NCBI GenBank assembly: GCA_963932545.1
Contig: CAWVRH010000012.1
Span: 1-64,000, forward strand
DNA length: 64,000 bases
Source of the DNA: UBA8337 sp963932545
Lineage (GTDB): Bacteria > Pseudomonadota > Alphaproteobacteria > RS24
Direction of reading: 5' to 3'
The position numbers and the translations under genes are program-made. Numbering within the stretch: position 1 is the first letter of the stretch; each line of letters begins with the position of its first letter. Shown here one piece after another: positions 15,617 through 24,901 of this stretch. Below the pieces are notes generated by a model, which was not told the DNA's origin, made no database searches, and was given only the letters and a program-made list of their open reading frames with translations.

Positions 15617-16312
15617 ATGTCACGATTGACCACAAAAGCCCCGAGCGTTAGCGACGCCATTGATAGCCGTTTTTCTTGCCGCGCCTTTCTCGATAAGCCT
15701 GTTGCCCAAGACGATGTGAAATACATTGTCGACACGGCGATGCGCGCGCCTTCGGGTGGCAACTTGCAGCCGTGGCATGTGTATGTTTTGCAAGGGGAGC
15801 CGCGTGATCAATTGGTGCAAACCATTGCTGAAAAGGGCCTGCAAAACCCGGCTGGCGAAGGTTCGGAATATAATATTTATCCGCCGAAGCTTAAATCTCC
15901 CTACACCAATCGCCGTTTTGAACTGGGCGAAAAAATGTATGAATCGATGGGCGTGGCGCGCGACGATAAAGCCGCTCGCTTTGCTTGGCTGGCCAGCAAT
16001 TTCACGTTTTTCAATGCGCCTGTCGGCATGTTTTTTGCGCTCGATAAAACCATGCAAGAAGGCCAATGGTCGGACATGGGCATGCTCATTCAAACCATGA
16101 TGCTGCTAGCGCGCGAGCGTGGGCTGCACACTTGCCCGCAAGAAGCTTGGGCCATTTGGGCGCCAACGGTGAAAGCGCATCTCGATATTTCAGATGATAT
16201 GACGCTGTTCTGTGGTCTCGCGCTTGGCTATGCCGACCCTGATGCCCCCGTGAATAGGCTACAAAGCCCGCGCGCACCGACGGACGAGATGGTCCAATAC
16301 CTCGGCTTTTAA
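15617..16312 (+). CDS. Nitroreductase family flavoprotein
   Basis: 231 residues. The N-terminal SRFSCRAFLDKPV, AMRAPSGGNLQPWHVYVL and the C-terminal MTLFCGLALGYADPDAPVN are the nitroreductase (NAD(P)H-dependent FMN enzyme) pattern. GGAGGA at 15607-15612 sets the ATG at 15617 rather than the upstream start at 15572. Such enzymes are dimeric, cytoplasmic, and reduce quinones, nitroaromatics or other acceptors. The physiological substrate is unknown. The ccmI GTG follows its stop directly. Confidence 0.88.
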   Translation: MSRLTTKAPSVSDAIDSRFSCRAFLDKPVAQDDVKYIVDTAMRAPSGGNLQPWHVYVLQGEPRDQLVQTIAEKGLQNPAGEGSEYNIYPPKLKSPYTNRRFELGEKMYESMGVARDDKAARFAWLASNFTFFNAPVGMFFALDKTMQEGQWSDMGMLIQTMMLLARERGLHTCPQEAWAIWAPTVKAHLDISDDMTLFCGLALGYADPDAPVNRLQSPRAPTDEMVQYLGF

Positions 16313-16972
16313 GTGGGCGAGCTATCTGAAATCTTCCTCTGGGCGGGCAGTGCGCTTGTCGCTTTTGGCGTGGCTTATGCGCTGGCCGTTCCGTTTCGGG
16401 ACGGGCAGAAAAACGCCTCTCTACTGGCGGTTCTTTTTGTCGTCCCCAGCTTAGCGCTGGCGCTTTACCTTTATCTGGGAAATCCACAAACCCCCGACCA
16501 ACCTCTCTCGCCACGCCTTGACGGGGCCTTGGTAGATTTGCCACCCGCGGCGATTATGGCGCGATTGGAAAACGAAATTCGGGAGCGGCCCCAAGATGTC
16601 GAAGGTTGGCGTTTGCTGGCGCGTTTGCGCACCACGGTGGGCGAGCACGCCAAAGCCGGCGATGCTTGGCAGCGCGTGATGGAGCTAACGGCGGCCACGA
16701 AACCGATCGATACGGAAGCGCAAGTAGGGTTGGCGCAATCGCTGATTGAACAAGATGGCGGTGTGATAAATGAAGTTGCCGTCGCGCTTTTAGATGGCGT
16801 GTTGAAAGAAGACGCCAATCATTTATTGGCGCAATTTTGGCGCGCGCAAGCTTACGTGCAACAAGGCGAGGGCGAGAAAGCCCGCGCGATTTGGCAAAAT
16901 CTTCGCGCCAATTTGCCTGACGAAGCGCCACTTGCCAAAATGCTAGATAAGCAACTTTCTCAACCAAATTAG
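16313..16972 (+). CDS. ccmI: Cytochrome c maturation protein CcmI-like (TPR)
   Basis: 219 residues from a GTG that follows the nitroreductase stop with no spacing. Two N-terminal membrane segments (about 8-26 and 40-58) are followed by a helical-repeat domain from about residue 80: ARLENEIRERPQDVEGWRLLARLRTTVGEHAKAGDAWQRVMEL and further TPR-like repeats. This is the CcmI (CycH) layout, a chaperone presenting apocytochrome c to CcmFH on the periplasmic side. No clear Shine-Dalgarno is visible, so translation may be coupled to the upstream gene. It starts the ccmI-E-F-H run. Confidence 0.8.
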   Translation: MGELSEIFLWAGSALVAFGVAYALAVPFRDGQKNASLLAVLFVVPSLALALYLYLGNPQTPDQPLSPRLDGALVDLPPAAIMARLENEIRERPQDVEGWRLLARLRTTVGEHAKAGDAWQRVMELTAATKPIDTEAQVGLAQSLIEQDGGVINEVAVALLDGVLKEDANHLLAQFWRAQAYVQQGEGEKARAIWQNLRANLPDEAPLAKMLDKQLSQPN

Positions 16973-17072
16973 TCACCATAAACCTGCGGCCCCAAACCTG
17001 CGGCAACGAGCCACCCTTAGGCGGCCTGCATGGCCATAGCCAAGCGCGACCGCAAAAGCGTATACTGGCACC

Positions 17073-17546
17073 ATGATGGCAAAATTAACTCCCAAACAAA
17101 CTCGACTGGCGGCGATTGTCGGCGGCTTTGCTTTTCTGGCTGTGGCTGCGGGGCTGGCTCTCACAGCGCTGGAAGATAATATCGTATTCTTCCGCTCGCC
17201 CAGCGAATTAGCCGCCAATCCGGCGATTGCGGGCGAAGCGATGCGCGTTGGCGGTTTGGTGCGCGAAGGCAGCGTGGCCCGAGATGGCTTGCGCGCAAAA
17301 TTTGAAGTCACCGATTTAGCCCACACGATAAGTGTTTCTTATGAGGGCATGCTGCCCGATCTGTTCCGCGAAGGCCAAGGGGTTGTCGCCGAAGGTAGGT
17401 TTAATGGCGAAGGCCTGTTTGTGGCCGATACGGTTTTGGCCAAACATGATGAAACCTACATGCCGCCTGAGGTTGCCGAGGCGCTCGAGAAATCTGGCAA
17501 ATATAATCAACCACATCCGGGCAATGCCGCAGGCGTGTCGAAATGA
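17073..17546 (+). CDS. ccmE: Cytochrome c maturation heme chaperone CcmE
   Basis: 157 residues. One N-terminal membrane anchor (about 12-32), then the OB-fold domain. The motif LAKHDETYMPPE contains the heme-binding histidine (about residue 125) and the tyrosine four residues later, as in E. coli CcmE. It holds heme covalently in the periplasm and hands it to CcmF. Two adjacent ATG codons are possible starts. The stop overlaps the ccmF start by 4 bp. TATACT near 17060 could be a -10 element of an internal promoter, since about 100 bp separate it from ccmI. Confidence 0.95.
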   Translation: MMAKLTPKQTRLAAIVGGFAFLAVAAGLALTALEDNIVFFRSPSELAANPAIAGEAMRVGGLVREGSVARDGLRAKFEVTDLAHTISVSYEGMLPDLFREGQGVVAEGRFNGEGLFVADTVLAKHDETYMPPEVAEALEKSGKYNQPHPGNAAGVSK

Positions 17547-19486
17547 TTGCTGAGCTAGGTCATTTTGTTTTGGTCTTGGCGCTCATCGTCGCCTTCGCAC
17601 AAGCGCTGGTGCCGCTGGTTTTATTACGACATGAGACAGGTGGCGACATCGCTTTTCGGTTTGCGGCCCGTGCCTCTTATCTGCAAGTTCTCCTAATCGG
17701 CGCTTCTTTCGCCGCGCTGACATACGCTTTCGTGCGATCGGACTTTTCCCTGATGGTGGTCTTCGCCAACAGCCATGCCGCCAAGCCGATGATTTATAAA
17801 ATCGCTGGCGTGTGGGGCAACCATGAAGGCTCTATGCTTTTATGGACGCTGATATTGGCGGCTTATGGCGCCGCTTTCGCGCTGACTTCCAAAAGCCTGC
17901 CCGCGCGTTTTTCTTCGTTTGTCATGGTGACCCAAGGCCTCTTGGGCTCGGCTTTTCTCTCCTTCCTTTTATTTACCTCCAATCCATTTGCTCGTCTTTT
18001 GCCCGCGCCATTTGCAGGCCAAGGCCTGACGCCGATTTTGCAGGACCCCGCTTTGGCGGCGCATCCGCCTTTGCTTTATGCTGGCTATGTTGGCTTTTCC
18101 ATGAGCTTTGCTTTCGCCATTGCCGCTTTGGCGACCGCAGGCGAGCCCCATGAGGGGCGCGATAATAATTGGGCGCGCTGGATGCGGCCATGGATTTTAA
18201 CCGCTTGGATTTTTCTAACCTTAGGCATCTCGCTTGGCTCTTTTTGGGCTTATTACGAATTGGGCTGGGGCGGTTTTTGGTTTTGGGATCCGGTAGAAAA
18301 TGCCTCGCTGATGCCGTGGCTGGCGGGCACGGCTTTGCTGCATTCGGCTTTGGTAGCGGAAACCCGCGACACGCTAAAACGCTGGACGCTGTTGCTGGCC
18401 ATCGTCACTTTCGCTTTGTCTTTATCCGGCACGTTTTTGGTCCGCTCTGGCGTCCTAACCTCGGTGCATGCTTTCGCCAATGACCCTGAGCGCGGCATTT
18501 ATATTCTCGCCATATTGGTTGGCTTCACCGCAGGCGCTTTGGCGCTTTACGCCTATCGGCTGCCCAAATTGGCGCCCGATAGCGCGTTTCAGCCGATAAG
18601 CCGCGAGGGGCTTTTGTTGGCCAATAATATTTTCCTCGCCACGGCCACGGTCACGGTTTTTGTAGGCACTATTTACCCGCTGGTTTTGGATGGTTTGGGC
18701 ATGGGTAAAATCTCTGTTGGCGCGCCATATTTCAATGCTGTGTTCGCGCCGCTCGCGGTGCCATTTGCTATTCTTTTGCCGCTGGGGCCCTTGCTGACGT
18801 GGCGCCAAGGCCAATTGGCACCTTTGCGGATTTATCTGCTCATGGGCGCGGCTGCGGCTTTATTGCTTACCTTTATGCTTGTGCTGCTGCGTGGCCCCCA
18901 TTCGATTATGGTGTTGGCTTTATTTGCAGCGTCTTTCTGGTTGGTGCTGGGCGCAGGCCTCGATTTATATCGCAAACTTCGCCCGCACCGCGCCAAGCTT
19001 TGGCGGTTCTGGACACTTCCATCCACCGCTTTTTCAGCCCCTCTGGCGCATGGCGGCTTGGGTGTTTTAATGCTGGGTATTTTAGCCGCGACGCAATGGC
19101 GCGAAGAAATTGTGGTGGCGGCCAGCCCGGGCCAAGAAATAGATATCGCCTCCATTACTTTGCGCTATGACGGTTTGCGCGAAGTCGATGGCCCAAATTA
19201 TCGCGCCGAGCAAGCGCGCCTGCGCTATCTCACCGGCCCTCATGCGGGCAGCTATTTGTTCCCCGAACGGCGCTTCTACGAAGCCGAACGCTCGCAAACT
19301 ACCGAGGCAGCCATCACCACAGATTTGTCGGGTCACCTTTATGCGGTGGTCGGCGAGACGGCCAATGACAAACGCGTCTTGCGAATTTGGTATCATCCTT
19401 ACGTGGCCTTCATTTGGTTGGGCTCTTTATTGATGGCAGCGGGCGGTTGCTTTGGCCTGCGCACCAGATTAAGGCGCGGCGCATGA
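17543..19486 (+). CDS. ccmF: Heme lyase subunit CcmF
   Basis: 647 residues with about 15 hydrophobic segments. It carries the WWD-type heme-handling motif (WGGFWFWDPVENASLMPWL) and conserved histidine regions (VWGNHEGSMLLW near the start). CcmF with CcmH and CcmI attaches heme to CxxCH of apocytochromes at the periplasmic face. The start overlaps ccmE (ATGA) and its end overlaps ccmH (ATGA), so all are one operon. Length matches the family. Confidence 0.96.
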   Translation: MIAELGHFVLVLALIVAFAQALVPLVLLRHETGGDIAFRFAARASYLQVLLIGASFAALTYAFVRSDFSLMVVFANSHAAKPMIYKIAGVWGNHEGSMLLWTLILAAYGAAFALTSKSLPARFSSFVMVTQGLLGSAFLSFLLFTSNPFARLLPAPFAGQGLTPILQDPALAAHPPLLYAGYVGFSMSFAFAIAALATAGEPHEGRDNNWARWMRPWILTAWIFLTLGISLGSFWAYYELGWGGFWFWDPVENASLMPWLAGTALLHSALVAETRDTLKRWTLLLAIVTFALSLSGTFLVRSGVLTSVHAFANDPERGIYILAILVGFTAGALALYAYRLPKLAPDSAFQPISREGLLLANNIFLATATVTVFVGTIYPLVLDGLGMGKISVGAPYFNAVFAPLAVPFAILLPLGPLLTWRQGQLAPLRIYLLMGAAAALLLTFMLVLLRGPHSIMVLALFAASFWLVLGAGLDLYRKLRPHRAKLWRFWTLPSTAFSAPLAHGGLGVLMLGILAATQWREEIVVAASPGQEIDIASITLRYDGLREVDGPNYRAEQARLRYLTGPHAGSYLFPERRFYEAERSQTTEAAITTDLSGHLYAVVGETANDKRVLRIWYHPYVAFIWLGSLLMAAGGCFGLRTRLRRGA

Positions 19487-19881
19487 TAGCTCGGCTGCTC
19501 CTGCTTGCTTGTCTCTGGGCGACGCCGAGCTTGGCGCTTGACCCTGGCGAAGCGCTATCTAACCGTGAATTAGAAACCCGCGCGCGCGCCCTCAGCCAAG
19601 AGTTGCGCTGTCTGGTCTGCCAAAACCAATCGATCGATGATAGCGATGCGCCTTTGGCTCGCGACTTGCGCCAAATGGTGCGGACACGCCTTTCGGCTGG
19701 CGATAGCGACGACCAAATCCGCGCGGCTGTGGTCGAGCGCTATGGCGAGTTCGCTTTGTTTCGCCCGCGCTTTGCCAGCCATACGGCGCCGCTTTGGGCG
19801 ATGCCGATTGTTATTTTGTTGCTCGGTGGATTTTTCGGCTTTCGCCTGATGCGTCAAAAGACTTCAACCCCGCCGCAATAA
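19483..19881 (+). CDS. ccmH: Cytochrome c maturation protein CcmH (CcmL/CycL type)
   Basis: 132 residues from the ATG in the ATGA overlap with ccmF. Signal/anchor at residues 1-18 (ATPSLALD), the redox motif LRCLVCQNQSI with Cys43 and Cys46, and a C-terminal membrane helix (about 100-120). This is the short CcmH/CycL form. It reduces or binds apocytochrome cysteines before heme ligation. The thioredoxin-like ccmG usually found between ccmF and ccmH is missing here. Confidence 0.93.
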   Translation: MIARLLLLACLWATPSLALDPGEALSNRELETRARALSQELRCLVCQNQSIDDSDAPLARDLRQMVRTRLSAGDSDDQIRAAVVERYGEFALFRPRFASHTAPLWAMPIVILLLGGFFGFRLMRQKTSTPPQ

Positions 19882-19897
19882 AAGCTAGTCTGCCCCT

Positions 19898-20587
19898 ATG
19901 GACGCGCCCCTACGCCTTTTGCTGGTCGAAGACGACCTGAAAGCTGCCAAATTATTGGCGGAGCGATTTCGCGCGGAAGGACTAGACGTCACCCATGCGG
20001 CCAATGGCGAGTTGGGTCTAACGGCCGCGCAAGACACGAGCTTTGATGTGATGGTGGTCGACCGCATGATGCCGAAATTAAACGGCGTCGAGATGGTCCG
20101 CCAATTGCGCGCGCAAGGCCAACAGACGCCGGTGTTATTTCTCTCCGGTCTTGGCGATGTCGAAGATAGGGTCGATGGATTTGCTGCTGGCGGCGACGAT
20201 TATTTGGTCAAGCCTTATGCTTTTGCCGAGCTGCAAGCGCGCGTTCTTGCCCTTGCCAAACGCCAAAGCCAAGCCCGCGAAACATTTTTACAGCTTGCCG
20301 ATTTAACCCTCGATGTGGTGGCGCGTCGGGCGACCCGCGCCGACATAGTGCTGGACTTAAACCCGCGCGAATTTACGTTGCTAGAATATTTGCTGCGCCA
20401 AAAAAACCAAACCGTCACGCGCACTATGTTGCTGGAGAACGTTTGGAATTATAGTGCGGATATGCAAACCAATGTGGTCGATGTGCATATCTCACGCCTT
20501 CGTGCCAAGCTTGATAAAGGCTTTGAAACCCCGCTGCTGCACACGCTGCGCGGGCAGGGGTTTGTGTTGAAAGCGGCCACGTCATGA
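19898..20587 (+). CDS. OmpR-family response regulator
   Basis: 229 residues. The receiver domain has the acidic pair at Asp11/Asp12, phosphoacceptor Asp55 (MVVDRMMP), Ser83 and Lys105 (DYLVKPY). The C-terminal winged helix (LNPREFTLLEYLLRQKNQTVTRTMLLENVWN, then VDVHISRLRAKLD) is OmpR/PhoB-type. It overlaps the following sensor kinase gene by 4 bp, so the two are a cognate pair. It follows ccmH by 16 bp. Targets unknown. Confidence 0.93.
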   Translation: MDAPLRLLLVEDDLKAAKLLAERFRAEGLDVTHAANGELGLTAAQDTSFDVMVVDRMMPKLNGVEMVRQLRAQGQQTPVLFLSGLGDVEDRVDGFAAGGDDYLVKPYAFAELQARVLALAKRQSQARETFLQLADLTLDVVARRATRADIVLDLNPREFTLLEYLLRQKNQTVTRTMLLENVWNYSADMQTNVVDVHISRLRAKLDKGFETPLLHTLRGQGFVLKAATS

Positions 20588-21927
20588 GCCTTTTTCGCGC
20601 CACCTCGTTTCGCGCCGCCATTGCCTATACGGCCGCTTTAACACTGGCCGTGGCTCTCGTTTTGGGGCTGTTGTACCACCGCCTCGAGCAGCGCTTGCTA
20701 GATATGCAAGACGCGGTTATTTGGCGCGAAGCTGCCAATCTTTCGCGCGTCTATGAGCAGGAAGGCATGCAAAGCCTAGCCGCGCTGGTGACGATAAAAG
20801 CTGATTTAAATCAGGGGTTCGTGCTGCGGTTATCGAACGCTCTAGGGGTGTATTTAGCCGGCAACCTGGCGGCGTTTCCGTCGCCTGAAAACACCCAAGT
20901 CGCGCAAGATGGCTGGTTTTATGTCACCACATCAGAAACGCAAATTCGCGCTCGCGTAGTGCGTCTCGATAGCGATTTAGTGGTTCTGCTCGGCCAAGAT
21001 ATGCACGACACGCAAAACCTGCTGGCCACGATGGTTCGTCTTTTCGCTCTCGCGCTTTTGGGGTTAATGATTTTCGCACTGGCAGGCGGCGCCCTTTTGG
21101 CACGCCGCAATTTGGCCCGCGTCGCCAACCTCAACCAAGAGTTGCAACCTGTCCTGCAAGGCCAGTTTTCCAGCCGTGTGTCTATCGATGCGAGCGGCGA
21201 TGAATGGGCGCTGATGGCGAGCCATATCAACACCATGTTGGCGCGCATCGAAAGCCTGATGGCGGACACCAAACAAGTCAGCGATAATTTGGCGCATGAT
21301 TTACGCAAGCCCCTGACCCGATTGAAAGCCCGCCTCGAAGCCTTGCTGGAGCAAAGCGAAGATGCGGCGCGCGATCAATTGGCCGATGCTTTGGAAGATG
21401 TCGACGGATTGCTGCATAGTTTTACAGCCCTACTGGCGCTGTCTCGTCTCGAAAGCGGTGCCGCGAAACTCACGCGCCAGTCGCTCAATGGGGTGGAGCT
21501 ATTAACTAATTTGCACGAATTATTCGAAGCGGTATTTGCCGATAAACAAATGCATTTGGCCTTAGATATCACCCCCGTGAGCGATTTTGAAGGCGACGAG
21601 CTTCTGCTGGTTCAGGCGGTGGCTAATCTTTTGGAGAACGCCCTGACCCACGCCAGCGTGCCCGATAGCCAAGTGGTTCTGGCTTTGCACGAAGGCGAGG
21701 GCGATGTCTTTATCTCGCTCACCGATGGCGGCACGGGCATTCCAAACGATAAATACACCGACGTGCAAAAGCGTTTTGTGCAGCTTGATGAAAGTCGCTC
21801 GGGCGATGGCAATGGTTTGGGGCTGTCGCTGGTGGCCGCGATTTGTCGTCATCACGGCGGCACACTCGAACTTGGCGACGCGGCTCCGGGGCTCAAAGCT
21901 GTTTTACGTTTACCGAAGCGAGCGTAA
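20584..21927 (+). CDS. Sensor histidine kinase
   Basis: 447 residues. Membrane segments at about 13-35 and 150-172 bracket a periplasmic sensor region of roughly 115 residues. A HAMP region precedes the H-box NLAHDLRKPLTRLKARLEALL, whose histidine is the phosphorylation site. The ATPase domain has the N-box NLLENALTHA, DGGTGIP (G1) and GDGNGLGLSLVAAI (G2). It is paired with the preceding response regulator. Signal unknown; the operon position after ccm genes does not by itself prove a redox role. Confidence 0.93.
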   Translation: MSLFRATSFRAAIAYTAALTLAVALVLGLLYHRLEQRLLDMQDAVIWREAANLSRVYEQEGMQSLAALVTIKADLNQGFVLRLSNALGVYLAGNLAAFPSPENTQVAQDGWFYVTTSETQIRARVVRLDSDLVVLLGQDMHDTQNLLATMVRLFALALLGLMIFALAGGALLARRNLARVANLNQELQPVLQGQFSSRVSIDASGDEWALMASHINTMLARIESLMADTKQVSDNLAHDLRKPLTRLKARLEALLEQSEDAARDQLADALEDVDGLLHSFTALLALSRLESGAAKLTRQSLNGVELLTNLHELFEAVFADKQMHLALDITPVSDFEGDELLLVQAVANLLENALTHASVPDSQVVLALHEGEGDVFISLTDGGTGIPNDKYTDVQKRFVQLDESRSGDGNGLGLSLVAAICRHHGGTLELGDAAPGLKAVLRLPKRA

Positions 21928-21928
21928 C

Positions 21929-24808
21929 GTGGTAGCCGCGCCTTCCTCTTTATTTGCCAAGCTGCAGGCCGTGCCAGAGCGCCAACCGCTGGATGGTGAA
22001 CATGCACACGCATTGTTGGCCGATATTCAAGCCGCCGCCTCGCCAGATGTGCAAAGCCTGTTAGAAGCTCATGTTGATTTCTTCCTTTGGGTGGTCGAAG
22101 GCAGCGGCTTTCTCACCCGCTTGATGCGGCGCTATCCGGATGTTTTGGAAGGCCTGAGCCAGCAATCGGTGGTGGACTATCATGCAAGCCTGATAAATAA
22201 GATGCAGGTCACACTCGCCGATTGTGACGAGCGCGATATCGCCATGGCCGAGATGCGCCATACCCGAAACAAGTCGGCTTTGTCGATTGCGCTAGCCGAT
22301 TTAGCCGATCATTGGCATGTCGAAAAAGTGACGCAAGCGCTCACCCAACTGGCGGATGCGAGTGTTTCGGCGGCGCTCGATTTTCTTTTGCACGAGGGCG
22401 TGCGGGCCGAGCAATTGACAAGTTTCTCGCGCGATGGCTTGGTCGTCTTGGCCTTGGGAAAACACGGCGGGCAGGAGTTGAACTATTCGTCGGATATTGA
22501 TTTCGTCGTCTATTACACGCCCGACGCTTTACCGCTCGCGCCCAATGTCGACATGCGAAAATTCCACATTACTTTGGTGCAAGAGCTAACCGCCATGCTG
22601 CAAAATGTGACGCAAGATGGCTTTGTTTTTCGCGTTGATTTGCGTCTGCGCCCCGACCCTGGCGCGACGCCGCTCACAGTCTCGGTTTCGGCAGCGCTGG
22701 GCTATTATGAATCGATGGGCCAAAATTGGGAGCGTGCGGTCTATATAAAAGCCCGCCCAATGGCCGGAGACTTAGCGGCGGGCCAGCGCTTTATCGATGA
22801 TTTGCAACCCTATATATGGCGGCGCTATTTTGACTTTGCGGCCATTGAAGATGTCCATTCGATGAAGCGACAAATCCATGCGGTGCGTGGCCACGCCGAG
22901 ATTGCCGCCATGGGACATAATCTTAAGCTTGGGCGTGGCGGCATTCGCGAGATTGAGTTTTTCGTGCAAACCCAACAGCTCATCGCGGGTGGGCGCGACG
23001 CCGATTTGCGGGGCCACCGCACCGTCGACATGCTGGCCATGCTGGCGCGCAAAAATTGGATTTCAGATGAGGCTGCCGCTACCTTGACCGAGTGCTATTA
23101 TTATTTGCGTCGCCTCGAGCATCGCTTGCAAATGCGCCAAGACGAACAGACCCAAACCTTGCCTAATTCGCCAGAGGGTTTTGCAGGCTTTGCGCGCTTT
23201 GCAGGCTTTGAAACAGCGGAAGAATTTGCCGCCAATTTCACCGCCCAACTGGCCAAAGTTACCCAAGAATATGCGCTTCTATTCGAGCAATCCGAAAGCC
23301 TGTCGGGGGGCGAGGGCAACCTAGTTTTCACCGGCAATGAAGACGACCCTGGGACGTTAGAAACTTTGGCCAATATGGGCTTTGCTCGCGGCAAAGAGAT
23401 ATCGGCCCTGATACGCAGCTGGCACGCTGGCCGCACGGGCGCGACACGCAGCCAGCGGGCCCGCGAAATTCTCACCCGTCTGCAACCGATGATATTGCAA
23501 CGTTTGGCGCTTGGAGGAGATGCCGATGGCGGCTTCATTCGGTTCCATAATTTTCTCGAGAGCTTGCCGTCTGGTGTGCAGGCGTTTTCTTTGTTTCAAT
23601 CGAACCCGCATGTTTTGCAATTGCTGATTGATATCGTCACCGTAGCGCCGCGCTTGTCGTCTTTTTTGGGGGCCAACTCAGGCCTCATAGATGTGCTGGT
23701 GCAGCCCGTGGAAGCGCAGCCCCAAGCTTTGGTTTTAGATACAGATAATTTTGAAACGGCGATGAACCAACTGCGCCGCCATGTGCATGAAGAGCAGTTT
23801 CGCATCGGCACCCGCGTATTGGCAGACCCAGTAATGGCGGTGCGCTTTGGCGAGGCCTATAGTCAGCTCGCGCAAACTTCCATTGAGGCGATGCTGGCAG
23901 CCGCCAAAGCCGACGTAGAGCGTCAGTACGGAAAGCTAGCGAGCGGCGAAATGCTTGTGTTAGGGCTGGGCAAATTAGGCAGCCAAGAAATGACGTTGCA
24001 ATCTGATTTAGATATTATTCTGATTTGTGATGCGCCAGATTTTTCGGCCCTTTCCGACGGCTCGAAGCCGATTTCTGCCGAGACTTGGTTCGCCAGATTG
24101 GCTCGTCGTTTTTCTAGCGGGCTCAGCGCCCCCACGGCGGAAGGGGGGCTATATGAGGTGGATACACGGTTGCGCCCATCGGGCAATGCGGGGCCGTTGG
24201 TAACTAAATTATCGTCTTTCGTTGAGTATCAAACAAAGCAGGCTTGGACTTGGGAGCATATGGCGCTCACGCGCGCGCGGGTGATGGCGGGCGATGCTGG
24301 GCTGGCTGATAAAGTAAGGCGTGCGGTCGAAGGATTTATTCGGGCCCCGCGCGAGCCACAAAAATTGATTCAAGATGTTGTCGAAATGCGCGCCCGCTTG
24401 CGCGAGCATCAACCCCAAGCTGGGCCATTTGATATTCGCCGCGGCAATGGCGGCTTAGTGGATATTGAATTTATCGCCCAGGCGCTACAATTGCGCCACG
24501 CTCACACCCATGATTCACTTGTTGGCCCGCGGGAGTTGACCCGCCTTTTGAACGACTTGGCCGAGCTGGATATCTTGAGCGCCTCCGCCTATGACACGCT
24601 AAACGCGGCGGCGCAGAGTTTTTTGGCTTTGCGACAAATTGGCAGCCTGTGCCTTGAAGATAATGAGACAGCGCCCGTGCTGGCCACGGCTAGGGTTTTG
24701 TTGGAAGCGCTAAATGAGCCGGATATGAGCCGTTTAAGCGATAGGTTGAACGAACATCGGCGCGGTGTCGATGCGGTGTTTGGCGAAGTTTTGGCGACAC
24801 GCTCCTAA
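21929..24808 (+). CDS. glnE: Bifunctional glutamine-synthetase adenylyltransferase/deadenylase
   Basis: 959 residues from the GTG at 21929, one base after the kinase stop. It has two nucleotidyltransferase domains: ALGKHGGQELNYSSDIDFVVYY in the N-terminal half and GLGKLGSQEMTLQSDLDIILI in the C-terminal half, each with the G-x-D-x-D metal motif. Each is followed by a GlnD_UR_UTase-type helical domain (GRGGIREIEFFVQTQQL; RRGNGGLVDIEFIAQALQL). It adds and removes AMP on glutamine synthetase in response to PII. The open frame extends upstream into the kinase gene, but that region is kinase-coding. Length fits the family. Confidence 0.96.
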   Translation: MVAAPSSLFAKLQAVPERQPLDGEHAHALLADIQAAASPDVQSLLEAHVDFFLWVVEGSGFLTRLMRRYPDVLEGLSQQSVVDYHASLINKMQVTLADCDERDIAMAEMRHTRNKSALSIALADLADHWHVEKVTQALTQLADASVSAALDFLLHEGVRAEQLTSFSRDGLVVLALGKHGGQELNYSSDIDFVVYYTPDALPLAPNVDMRKFHITLVQELTAMLQNVTQDGFVFRVDLRLRPDPGATPLTVSVSAALGYYESMGQNWERAVYIKARPMAGDLAAGQRFIDDLQPYIWRRYFDFAAIEDVHSMKRQIHAVRGHAEIAAMGHNLKLGRGGIREIEFFVQTQQLIAGGRDADLRGHRTVDMLAMLARKNWISDEAAATLTECYYYLRRLEHRLQMRQDEQTQTLPNSPEGFAGFARFAGFETAEEFAANFTAQLAKVTQEYALLFEQSESLSGGEGNLVFTGNEDDPGTLETLANMGFARGKEISALIRSWHAGRTGATRSQRAREILTRLQPMILQRLALGGDADGGFIRFHNFLESLPSGVQAFSLFQSNPHVLQLLIDIVTVAPRLSSFLGANSGLIDVLVQPVEAQPQALVLDTDNFETAMNQLRRHVHEEQFRIGTRVLADPVMAVRFGEAYSQLAQTSIEAMLAAAKADVERQYGKLASGEMLVLGLGKLGSQEMTLQSDLDIILICDAPDFSALSDGSKPISAETWFARLARRFSSGLSAPTAEGGLYEVDTRLRPSGNAGPLVTKLSSFVEYQTKQAWTWEHMALTRARVMAGDAGLADKVRRAVEGFIRAPREPQKLIQDVVEMRARLREHQPQAGPFDIRRGNGGLVDIEFIAQALQLRHAHTHDSLVGPRELTRLLNDLAELDILSASAYDTLNAAAQSFLALRQIGSLCLEDNETAPVLATARVLLEALNEPDMSRLSDRLNEHRRGVDAVFGEVLATRS

Positions 24809-24901
24809 GCCATCAAGTCATTGACCCTTGTGTCGCCTTGCCCTACCTTTTTTACGAATTATATAAATAAAACGAGACACGACCTAGGGAGGAAATGACG
24901 G

